Of a stretch of 26,382 nt of DNA, positions 5,821 through 12,922 are shown in pieces. This DNA comes from a virus. Position 1 is the stretch's first letter. Every line of letters begins with the position of its first letter. A program made the translations under genes and the position numbers. Location of the stretch: IMG/VR virus record IMGVR_UViG_3300025887_000126, positions 1-26,382 of that record; one strand, given 5' to 3'. Under the pieces are notes generated by a model that worked only from the letters and a program-made list of their open reading frames with translations, made no database searches and was not told the DNA's origin.

Positions 5821-8151
5821 GTGAAAAATGAAAACGACATGATCGAGAACGATGTCCAGTCCCCGAAGACTGACAACGACTCCACGTCCGAGATTTACAA
5901 CCCTGCGGACCTGAGCAAACCTCAATCTGAGAAGCTGACCAAGTGGGCGCAAGAGCCTTCGATTGCTGATTTGAAAGGCGATCTGGAATATGCTCGTCAA
6001 GAGAACACCGACCAAAAGGCCAACGTCGAAGGATGGATGGCTCTTCGAAATGCAACCGGTGCTGAGTCTGGAAAAAAGACCAAGACTCCAGGTCGTTCTT
6101 CTGTTCAGCCAAAGCTGATCCGGAAGCACAATGAGTGGCGTTATCCTGCGTTGAGTGAACCGTTCCTGAACACGGAACGTATGTTTAATATCAACCCCCG
6201 CACATTTGAAGATAAAGCTGCTGCTGACCAAAACCAGTTGATTATTAATTGGCAGTTCGACACCAAGCTAAATAAGGTTGATTTCATTGACCGATATGTC
6301 CGTAAGACTGTGGATGAGGGGACATGTGTGGTTCGTGTTGGCTGGGAACGGAAGACCGAGAAGGTCAAAGTCCTGAAGCCTGTTTATGAATACACCATGA
6401 TGGAAGTGGGTGATGAAGAGGGTATGCAGATGCTGGCTCAGGCAACTGAGATGGCGACATCTGATCCTGAAGCATGGGAAGCAGATCCTTCAATCCCTGA
6501 TGAACTTCGGGCTGCCGTTGAGTATGGGCTTGAGGACCAAGAGATGGTTGTCGCCACTCAGATCGACGAAGAGTGGGTTGAAGAGACCAAGATCACATAC
6601 AACCAACCTTCTTTGAAGATCGTCGATGTGGCGAACTTTTTCATTGACCCTTCTTGCGAGGGTGAGTGGGAAAATGCCCAATTTATGGTTCATACCTACG
6701 AGTCCACAAAGTCCGAGTTGAAGAAGCGTCGGATTTACAAGAACTTGGAAGAAGTGAACTGGGGTGCAAACCAGATCAAAGCACAAGTGGGTGATCCAGA
6801 TCACGAGACAACCACACCCATTCCCGATGGCCGGATGAACTCGGACAAAGCCAAGGTGCTGGTCTATGAATATTGGGGTCTGTGGGATGTTCACGGTGAT
6901 GGGGAGATGATCCCGATTGTTGCCACCTTCATTGGTGATACAATGATCCAGCTCACAGAGAATCCATTCCCTGACCGGAAGCCTCCGTTCGTTGTTGTTC
7001 CGTATATGCCTATCCTTGGTTCAATCTGGGGCGAAGCTGATGCTTCTCTTCTGCAAGACAACCAGCGGATCCTTGGTGCTGTTACTCGTGGTACGATTGA
7101 CCTGTTGGGTCGCTCTGCAAACGCACAGTCAGGCTATGCTAAGGGCTTTCTGGATCCAGTGAACCGGAAGCGTTTCGTGAATGGGGAAGACTTCGAGTAC
7201 AACCCGAACTCAGATCCTCGTGTTGCAATTCAGCAACTACAGTATCCTGAGATCCCGAACTCTGCTCTGACAATGATGCAGCTCCAGAACGCTGAAGCTG
7301 AGGGTCTGAGCGGGGTCAAATCATTCTCAGGTGGTATCACTGGTGAAGCCTATGGCCGAGTCGCTCGTGGTATCTCTGGTGCGTTGGATGCGGCTGGCCA
7401 ACGTGAGATGAGTATCCTCCGTCGTCTGGCCGAGGGTATGCGTCTGATTGGCCGTAAGATCATGTCGATGAACGCTTATTTCCTGGAAGAGAAAGAGATC
7501 ATCCGGGTCACGAACAAAGAGTTCGTCGAAATCAAACGCGAAGATCTGTCTGGGAACTTCGATCTGCTGGTGGACATCTCCACTGCTCAGGTTGACGAAC
7601 AGAAGTCTCAGGATCTGGGAATGATGCTTCAGACGATTGGTCCAGATATGGATCCCGGTCTCTCGAAGATCATCCTGGGTCAAATCGCAGATCTGAAGCG
7701 TATGCCTGATCTTGCAGAACAGATCCGTGCTTATGAGCCTCAGCCTGATCCGATGCAGGTTCGTATGCAGGAACTTCAGATCGAGAAGCTGGAAGCAGAG
7801 ATTGCTCTGGACCGTGCTCGTGCTCTTGAAGCAGAAGCCCGTGCTGAAGGCAAATCTCTTGATACAGAGCTTGAAGTTACTGGTTCTAAGCATCAGCGTG
7901 ATGTTGAGAAGATGGGTGCTCAGGCTCGTGGCAACCGTGATCTAGAAGTCACCAAGGGTCTCCTTAAAGGGGAGACTCCTGCTGGTATGATTGAGGCTGC
8001 TGTCGGTTTCAATAAGTTGGTGGAAGAATCAGATCGTATGCAGGCAAAGCCTGAAGCACCTTTGGGACGACCACCAGTTGAACAGCCAACGTTGCCAATG
8101 GCCCCCCTTGGAACTATTCCCCAACAACAACCTCTTGCTTTACCTCAGTAA
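5821..8151 (+). CDS. Portal protein (N4 gp59-like)
   Basis: This is a 776-residue protein, close to the size of the N4 94-kDa portal. The start is GTG 5821 with AGGAG (5809-5813) seven bases upstream; TTG 5791 has no such site and lies inside Rz1. The portal forms the dodecameric DNA gate at one capsid vertex and contacts terminase during packaging. The mid-region has typical portal features: a WRYPALSEPFLN segment near residue 105, FIDRYVRKTVDEG, VANFFIDPSCEG, the proline- and aromatic-rich PFPDRKPPFVVVPYMP, and a GITGEAYGRVARGISGA helix near residue 510. From about residue 640 a long Glu/Ala/Arg coiled coil begins and ends in a Pro/Gln-rich tail, which probably forms the internal barrel. 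The position between the lysis genes and the capsid cluster agrees with N4 synteny. Confidence 0.87.
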   Translation: MKNENDMIENDVQSPKTDNDSTSEIYNPADLSKPQSEKLTKWAQEPSIADLKGDLEYARQENTDQKANVEGWMALRNATGAESGKKTKTPGRSSVQPKLIRKHNEWRYPALSEPFLNTERMFNINPRTFEDKAAADQNQLIINWQFDTKLNKVDFIDRYVRKTVDEGTCVVRVGWERKTEKVKVLKPVYEYTMMEVGDEEGMQMLAQATEMATSDPEAWEADPSIPDELRAAVEYGLEDQEMVVATQIDEEWVEETKITYNQPSLKIVDVANFFIDPSCEGEWENAQFMVHTYESTKSELKKRRIYKNLEEVNWGANQIKAQVGDPDHETTTPIPDGRMNSDKAKVLVYEYWGLWDVHGDGEMIPIVATFIGDTMIQLTENPFPDRKPPFVVVPYMPILGSIWGEADASLLQDNQRILGAVTRGTIDLLGRSANAQSGYAKGFLDPVNRKRFVNGEDFEYNPNSDPRVAIQQLQYPEIPNSALTMMQLQNAEAEGLSGVKSFSGGITGEAYGRVARGISGALDAAGQREMSILRRLAEGMRLIGRKIMSMNAYFLEEKEIIRVTNKEFVEIKREDLSGNFDLLVDISTAQVDEQKSQDLGMMLQTIGPDMDPGLSKIILGQIADLKRMPDLAEQIRAYEPQPDPMQVRMQELQIEKLEAEIALDRARALEAEARAEGKSLDTELEVTGSKHQRDVEKMGAQARGNRDLEVTKGLLKGETPAGMIEAAVGFNKLVEESDRMQAKPEAPLGRPPVEQPTLPMAPLGTIPQQQPLALPQ

Positions 8152-8163
8152 AGTAAGTTACGA

Positions 8164-8177
8164 ACAATTTACTGTAA
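8164..8177. repeat. Intergenic 14-base motif, copy 1 (ACAATTTACTGTAA)
   Basis: The motif occurs in the short gap after the portal gene, 25 bases before the next start. A copy with one mismatch lies at 11883-11896, also in a gap. It might be a late regulatory site or an RNA processing site. Nothing more can be said from two copies. Confidence 0.35.
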
Positions 8178-8202
8178 CATATCAACCACAAAGGATGTGG
8201 CA

Positions 8203-8595
8203 ATGAACCTATACGACGAAAATGTGCAAGACACCGAGGAAACAGCACACCTCACAATGGAACAGTATCAGGAGTACAAAGCCTCCTGTGAAGAGCTGCT
8301 CCGTCAGGCAAAGGCTGCTGCAAAGCTGTCTGAGAATTCTGAGTTCAAAGAAATCGTTATGGATGCGTATTTTGACCAAGAGCCAAAGCGGCTTGCTGGT
8401 TTGATGGCAACTGGCCGTCTCTCGGACAAGCAGTTCGATGAATGTATTGGTGAGCTTCGTGCCATTGGTTCCCTCCGGACATTCCTTCAGGACTTCATCC
8501 AGAAGGGCAACATTGCTCAGTCGGAACTGGAAAATCTGGAAGCCGCTTGGAATGAAGCAGTTGAAGCAAATGCTTCGATCAAGGGGGGTGAATAA
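8203..8595 (+). CDS. Small helical virion-assembly protein (N4 gp58 position)
   Basis: This 130-residue protein starts at ATG 8203, which has AAGGA (8191-8195) seven bases upstream. GTG 8197 would place the site too close. The protein is acidic and almost entirely helical (EQYQEYKASCEELLRQAKAAAKL; a second helical block ELENLEAAWNEAVEAN near the C-terminus), with no membrane segment and no known catalytic motif. It lies between portal and the scaffold candidate, where N4 has gp58. A role in head assembly is a reasonable guess from position; I do not recognise a family. It ends two bases before the next ATG. Confidence 0.55.
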   Translation: MNLYDENVQDTEETAHLTMEQYQEYKASCEELLRQAKAAAKLSENSEFKEIVMDAYFDQEPKRLAGLMATGRLSDKQFDECIGELRAIGSLRTFLQDFIQKGNIAQSELENLEAAWNEAVEANASIKGGE

Positions 8596-8597
8596 TC

Positions 8598-9839
8598 ATG
8601 GCTGACGAGAACACCACACTCGACATCGACACGATGTCCGATGAAGATTTCATGAAACTCGACCCGTCTCAGATGCAGGAAGTAATTCCTGCTGACGAGC
8701 CAGAAGAGGAGACTCCAGTTGATGAGGACACTGGTTCAGAGGATGATGGTGAAACTGGTGAGACTGATCCGGATGAAGGAGATCCTTCTGGTTCAGAAGC
8801 CCCTGCTCCTGATTCCGATGAAGGTGACAAACCAGCCGATCCTCCTGCTGACCCGGAAGATGAAGGTGCCAATGAAGACCCTGAAAAGGGAAAGACATCT
8901 CCAGCTCCGGAAGGAAAAGATGAAAAACCAGCAGAACCAGCTCCTGCTGCGAAACCAGAATCGAAAGATGACCAGGCAAAATCTGGGGATGTGAAACCTG
9001 CAAAGGTTGATCCCAAGATTGCTCAGGACTTCTTCGAGAAGGTTTCTGCTCCTTTCAAGGCCGATGGTCGTGACATGCAAGTCAAGACTCCGGAAGATGC
9101 CATCCGTCTGATGCAGATGGGTGTCAACTATTCTCGTCGTATGCAGGAAATGAAACCCCTGCGTGCTCAAGATCAGATGCTGAAATCGAACGGTCTGAAT
9201 GATCCTGAGAAGCTGAACTTCCTGATCGACCTGTCAAAAGGCGACAAGGGGGCAATCAAAAAGCTGCTCCAAGATCACAAGATCGACCCTGTTGATATTG
9301 ACACCACTGCGGAAGATACTCCGTATCAGGCCAAGAATTATCAGGGTGATCCCAAAGATCTGGCCTTTGATGATGCTATCAAAGAGACTCTGGCTGCCGA
9401 AGGTGGTCGTGAGTTGATTGGTGACATCAACAAGGATTGGGACGAAGTTTCGAAAGAAGCTCTGCGAGATCAACCCACCATCTTCCAGAATATCCTTGCA
9501 CAAAAACATTCAGGGGTTTATTCGAAGATTAAAGCTGAATTAGATTACCAGCGGACGATGGGTTATTTGACCCAAGTTCCCTTCCTCCAAGCCTACCATC
9601 AGGTGGGTGAGGCGATGCAAAAGGCTGGTGTTTTCGACGAACCAAAAGCCCAACCGACTGTTGTCGGCACTGGCACCCGGAAGGCTGCTCCTAAGCCGAA
9701 GACTGAGCAACCCACTCCAAACGTCTCATCGGCAACTCCACCCCGATCCGCTCCAGCAAATGCTGGCGGGCAACACGCAGAACCGGACTATTCGTCTATG
9801 AGTGACGAGGATTTCAAGAAGTTGGCTCCCCCCTCATAA
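8598..9839 (+). CDS. Acidic scaffold candidate upstream of capsid (N4 gp57 position)
   Basis: This is a 413-residue protein. Residues about 30-135 form a very acidic, Pro/Ala/Lys-rich disordered stretch (DEP, EDDGE, PAPD and KPAEP repeats). A helical core follows (about 135-345) and then a Pro/Ala/Thr-rich tail. Extreme acidity, disorder and position directly before the major capsid gene fit a head scaffold. N4-like annotations sometimes call gp57 a tape-measure protein, which is the main alternative. The same short peptide occurs at both ends: MSDEDFMKLDP at residues 13-23 and MSDEDFKKLAP at 401-411, written with different codons, which suggests a selected docking motif. The ribosome-binding site is GGGGGTGA before ATG 8598. 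Confidence 0.65.
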   Translation: MADENTTLDIDTMSDEDFMKLDPSQMQEVIPADEPEEETPVDEDTGSEDDGETGETDPDEGDPSGSEAPAPDSDEGDKPADPPADPEDEGANEDPEKGKTSPAPEGKDEKPAEPAPAAKPESKDDQAKSGDVKPAKVDPKIAQDFFEKVSAPFKADGRDMQVKTPEDAIRLMQMGVNYSRRMQEMKPLRAQDQMLKSNGLNDPEKLNFLIDLSKGDKGAIKKLLQDHKIDPVDIDTTAEDTPYQAKNYQGDPKDLAFDDAIKETLAAEGGRELIGDINKDWDEVSKEALRDQPTIFQNILAQKHSGVYSKIKAELDYQRTMGYLTQVPFLQAYHQVGEAMQKAGVFDEPKAQPTVVGTGTRKAAPKPKTEQPTPNVSSATPPRSAPANAGGQHAEPDYSSMSDEDFKKLAPPS

Positions 9840-9876
9840 CGAAGAATCCAGTTGAGAAGTTTGAAAAGGAAATAAC

Positions 9877-11067
9877 ATGGCTCAACTTTACAATGCCCCT
9901 CCGGGTACGGCTTCGGACATTGGTCCGCAGTTCAACACTCACTACTGGGATCGTCGTTCTCTGATCGACGCTGCCGAACAGATGTTCTTCAGCCCTCTGG
10001 CTGACGTTCGCTCGATGCCGATGCACTACGGCAAAGAGCTGAAAGTCTACTACTACGTGCCTCTGCTCGATGACCGCAACGTCAACGACCAGGGTCTCGA
10101 TGCTACCGGTGCCGTCACTGCCTGGGGTAACATCTACGGTTCGTCCAAGGATGTTGGCCTGATCAGTGCTCGTATGCCGACGCTGACCGAAGAAGGTGGG
10201 CGTGTGAACCGCGTTGGTTTCACCCGTCTCGAACGCTCTGGCACGCTGCAAGAGCACGGCTTCTTCACTGAATTCTCGGACGACATGATGACCTTTGATA
10301 CGGATTCCGATCTGTATGGTCACATGAGCCGGGAAATGGTGGCTGGTGCCAACGAGATCACTGAAGATCTTCTGCAAATCGACCTCCTGTCGAATGCAGG
10401 GACTGTGGTCTACACTGGTGTATCGACTCAAGACAGCGAGATCACTGGTGAAGGTGCCAACCCGTCGGTTGTTACCTACATGGATCTGAAGAAACTGAGC
10501 ATCGTCCTCGACGATAACCGGACTCCGAAGAACACCAAGATCATCAAAGGTTCGACCATGCAGGATACGATGACGATTAATGCGTCGCGTATCATGTACA
10601 TTGGTTCGGAACTTCAGATCACTGTCGAGAACATGGTTGATGGTCTGGGCAACCCGGCTTTCGTTCCTGTTCGTAAGTACGCTGCTGCTTCGACGATCAT
10701 GAACGGTGAAATCGGTTCCGTGGGTGACTTCCGCGTTATCGTTGTGCCGAACATGATGAACTGGGAAGGTGCTGGTGCTGTTGCTACCGGTGCGAACCTC
10801 GGTTACTCGGACGACGGTGCCAACTACAACATCTTCCCGATGTTGGTTGTTGGTGACGGCTCTTTCGCAACTGTCGGTCTGCAAGGCTCCGGCAAGAAAG
10901 GTGCGAAGCAGAAGTTCAAGATCATCGTCAGGAAGCCCGGTAAGGAAATGGCCACGATTCAGGATCCTTACGGCAAGATCGGTTTCAGCTCGATCACGTT
11001 CTACCACGGCTTCATCGCCCTGCGTCCGGAACGTCTGGCTGTTGTCAAGACCGTTGCGGCTGAGTAA
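9877..11067 (+). CDS. Major capsid protein (N4 gp56 family)
   Basis: This 396-residue protein is close to the N4 gp56 length. It forms the icosahedral shell. Recognisable features of the N4-gp56 family include the N-terminal FNTHYWDRRSLIDAAEQMFF, LTEEGGRVNRVGFTR, the GTLQEHGFFTEFSDD segment (about residues 124-138), and C-terminal YGKIGFSSITFYHGFIALRPERL. The gene has a strong AAGGAA site before ATG 9877 and very uniform, GC-shifted codon use (AAC, ATC, GGT, CGT, CTG), which fits very high expression. It is followed by an intrinsic terminator, which probably boosts relative capsid output by ending many transcripts here. No protease gene or cleavage signal is seen nearby. Confidence 0.93.
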   Translation: MAQLYNAPPGTASDIGPQFNTHYWDRRSLIDAAEQMFFSPLADVRSMPMHYGKELKVYYYVPLLDDRNVNDQGLDATGAVTAWGNIYGSSKDVGLISARMPTLTEEGGRVNRVGFTRLERSGTLQEHGFFTEFSDDMMTFDTDSDLYGHMSREMVAGANEITEDLLQIDLLSNAGTVVYTGVSTQDSEITGEGANPSVVTYMDLKKLSIVLDDNRTPKNTKIIKGSTMQDTMTINASRIMYIGSELQITVENMVDGLGNPAFVPVRKYAAASTIMNGEIGSVGDFRVIVVPNMMNWEGAGAVATGANLGYSDDGANYNIFPMLVVGDGSFATVGLQGSGKKGAKQKFKIIVRKPGKEMATIQDPYGKIGFSSITFYHGFIALRPERLAVVKTVAAE

Positions 11068-11080
11068 TCAGCTCTAAGGG

Positions 11081-11106
11081 GAGGGGGCTAACGCCCCCTT
11101 TCTTAT
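11081..11106 (+). terminator. Rho-independent terminator after the major capsid gene
   Basis: A 7-bp stem AGGGGGC (11082-11088) / GCCCCCT (11093-11099) with the tetraloop TAAC is followed by TTTCTT (11099-11104). The stem can gain a G-T pair at its base. The T run is interrupted by one C, so it is probably leaky and allows downstream late genes some read-through. Confidence 0.8.
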
Positions 11107-11140
11107 CCTTTAACCTCTATCTAATATGGAAGATCATCCA

Positions 11141-11869
11141 ATGAACATCAGTAAACTCGCACCCGCTGAAGCTCTCGAAGCTGTCACGGCAATGGAAACT
11201 GTAGAGCAACTTCGTGAAGCAGCGACCTCAATTAACGTCACATTCTCCGGCAATACCGGTGAAGGTACGCTCCGGAAGAAGCTCATGGATACCCTGTCTG
11301 CCGATCTGAACGAGCTGGACACTGACGACGACGCTCCTGTCGATCTGACTGAACCAGAAGAAGAGACCATCCCTGATCTGGGCGGCGATAAGTTCGACCC
11401 GTCTGAAATCCAATCGACTGCTGGCCCTGCGAAGAAGGGTCCGTCGATGAAGGAAATCCTGGAGATGGATCCGAATGAGATCACTGATCCTCTGCTCCTG
11501 CGTCAAGTGGTTCGTGCCAAGGCACTTCGTCTACGTCGTGTGAAGATCACCAATCTTGACCCTGCTGATTCTCAGCTTAATGGTGCCATCATCACTGCTG
11601 TGAACAAGTTCACCGGCAAGGTTGCCAAGTATGTCCCCTTCAACGAAGAAGAACATCCCAACGGCTACCACATCCCTGAGATCATCTTGAACCAGTTGAA
11701 GAGCCAGAAGTTCCCTCTCCGGAAGGAGATTAAAGGCGGCCAATTCGGCGTCAAGAAGTACAAGACCACAATGATCAATAAGTTCTCTATCGTCGAGCTT
11801 CCACCGCTTAACGAGAAAGAATTGGCTGAACTGGCTGCTCATCAGCGTGCATCTCACGCTATTGACTGA
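11141..11869 (+). CDS. N4 gp55-like protein with SAP/LEM-like N-terminal motif
   Basis: This 242-residue protein starts at ATG 11141, which has GGAAGA (11128-11133) eight bases upstream. ATG 11126 lacks a site. Residues about 12-50 (TVEQLREAATSINVTF then GTLRKKLMDTL) look like a SAP/HeH-type helix-extended-helix, a fold that often touches DNA or protein. An acidic linker follows (DTDDDAPVDLTEPEEET). The basic C-terminal half (KALRLRRVKITNLDP, VPFNEEEHPNGYHIPEIILNQL, FPLRKE) is the conserved part of the protein that follows the capsid gene in N4-like phages. The function is unknown; a head-completion or decoration role is inferred only from its place between capsid and internal virion protein genes. 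Confidence 0.6.
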   Translation: MNISKLAPAEALEAVTAMETVEQLREAATSINVTFSGNTGEGTLRKKLMDTLSADLNELDTDDDAPVDLTEPEEETIPDLGGDKFDPSEIQSTAGPAKKGPSMKEILEMDPNEITDPLLLRQVVRAKALRLRRVKITNLDPADSQLNGAIITAVNKFTGKVAKYVPFNEEEHPNGYHIPEIILNQLKSQKFPLRKEIKGGQFGVKKYKTTMINKFSIVELPPLNEKELAELAAHQRASHAID

Positions 11870-11882
11870 TAACTGAAGAAGT

Positions 11883-11896
11883 ACAATTTATTGTAA
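11883..11896. repeat. Intergenic 14-base motif, copy 2 (ACAATTTATTGTAA)
   Basis: This is one mismatch from the copy at 8164-8177. This copy contains arms ACAAT/ATTGT around TT. It sits in the 33-base gap before the gp54-like gene, and its 3' end (TAA) runs into the AAGGA ribosome-binding site. Confidence 0.35.
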
Positions 11897-11908
11897 GGAC
11901 TTATGGCT

Positions 11909-12910
11909 ATGCCCGTAGAAGACACATGTAACGCAGACGCACAGGCTAATAGTCTTTACACTTCTTTGGTTGGAGATCTGGATCCGATTGACTCTGTAAG
12001 TCTCTCGGATCCAGCTTTTAATTTTGAGATTGATGAAGACAGTGACCTATATTCTGATCTCTCTTCAGTCTCACTAAAAGATTTGACTGAAGTTGAGATT
12101 GATGGGAACGGTGTATTCGACCGTTTGATGGCTGCTGTTAACAACCATCTGAATCAACAATTCAAACTAAACCGTATCACAGGGGCAGAGTATTCCCGTG
12201 TATACTCAGAATCTTTGCTTGGAGTTTTGGGTACTGCTTCTCAATTTGTTCTGAATAAAGACAGACAGAAATGGGAAGCAGTCTCAGCTCAGTATGCAGC
12301 TCAGGCTCTGGAGCTGGAAGGCAAGAAGTCTCTTCTCAACTATGAACAGTTGAAGCTTGAGTACAACAAAAATCTTCTTGAGACTAAAGTCGTGGGTACT
12401 CAATATGCACTCACCAAGATGCAGATTGCGAATGCTGATATAGCCTATTGTCTGACTGCTTCGCAGAAAAAGATGGTCGATGAGCAGTTCGAGAAAGAAC
12501 GTAGCCAAACCTTGGATACACGTTCTGATGGATCCTACGTGCAAGGTGTTGTTGGCAGCCAGAAAGCTAATCTCGATAAAGATGTTGAGACCAAAGCGTA
12601 TAGCCTGAACAACCTCTTCCCCGCTCAATTGAGTGTTCTCAATGAGCAAGTTGAGAGTGAACGTTCAAAGACACTAGTTACTCGTCGAGATGGTACTCCT
12701 ATTACTGGTTCTGTTGGTAAACAGATTGATCTGTATAATCAGCAGATTGATAGTTTCATTAAAGATGCAAAACAGAAAACTGCGAAAATGTATCTTGATG
12801 GTTGGATTACTTCAAAGACTTTGGACGAAAATCTTGCTTCTCCGAATGAGCTTGATGTCCCTTCAGTAAGTGAAGTGCTACTGTCTTTGAGAACAGAGAA
12901 TAATCTTTAA
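11909..12910 (+). CDS. N4 gp54-like internal virion protein
   Basis: This protein has about 333 residues. ATG 11909 is preferred because AAGGA (11895-11899) is nine bases away; ATG 11903, two codons earlier, would be only three bases from it and remains possible. An acidic N-terminus is followed by a helical block with GNGVFDRLMAAVNNHLNQQF and RITGAEYSRVYSESLLGVLG (about residues 68-113), then a long coiled-coil-rich half. This block and the position match N4 gp54, a virion protein thought to lie inside the head or be ejected. The C-terminal half holds two imperfect copies of an ERSxTLxTRxDG...VGxQ unit. The codon use is AT-richer than in the capsid genes. A structural role is likely; the exact function is unknown. 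Confidence 0.65.
   Translation: MPVEDTCNADAQANSLYTSLVGDLDPIDSVSLSDPAFNFEIDEDSDLYSDLSSVSLKDLTEVEIDGNGVFDRLMAAVNNHLNQQFKLNRITGAEYSRVYSESLLGVLGTASQFVLNKDRQKWEAVSAQYAAQALELEGKKSLLNYEQLKLEYNKNLLETKVVGTQYALTKMQIANADIAYCLTASQKKMVDEQFEKERSQTLDTRSDGSYVQGVVGSQKANLDKDVETKAYSLNNLFPAQLSVLNEQVESERSKTLVTRRDGTPITGSVGKQIDLYNQQIDSFIKDAKQKTAKMYLDGWITSKTLDENLASPNELDVPSVSEVLLSLRTENNL
12482..12727 (+). repeat. Two-copy peptide repeat within the gp54-like gene
   Basis: Unit 1 begins at 12482 (EQFEKERSQTLDTRSDG, then GVVGSQ). Unit 2 begins at 12644 (EQVESERSKTLVTRRDG, then GSVGKQ). The units are 54 codons apart and diverged at DNA level, so this is an old protein-level repeat in a coiled-coil region rather than a recent duplication. 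Confidence 0.65.
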
Positions 12911-12922
12911 AGGTGTCATCAG

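Noticed and set aside
8158-8180. TTACGA/TAACAT as a sigma70 promoter after the portal gene
   Set aside because: The spacing between the two elements is too short and no acceptable -35 exists at 16-18 bases from TAACAT; only the shared 14-base motif is kept.
9814-11007. 397-codon minus-strand open frame opposite the major capsid gene
   Set aside because: It is a shadow of the strongly codon-biased capsid gene. No ribosome-binding site or recognisable domain was seen, and every supported gene is on the + strand.
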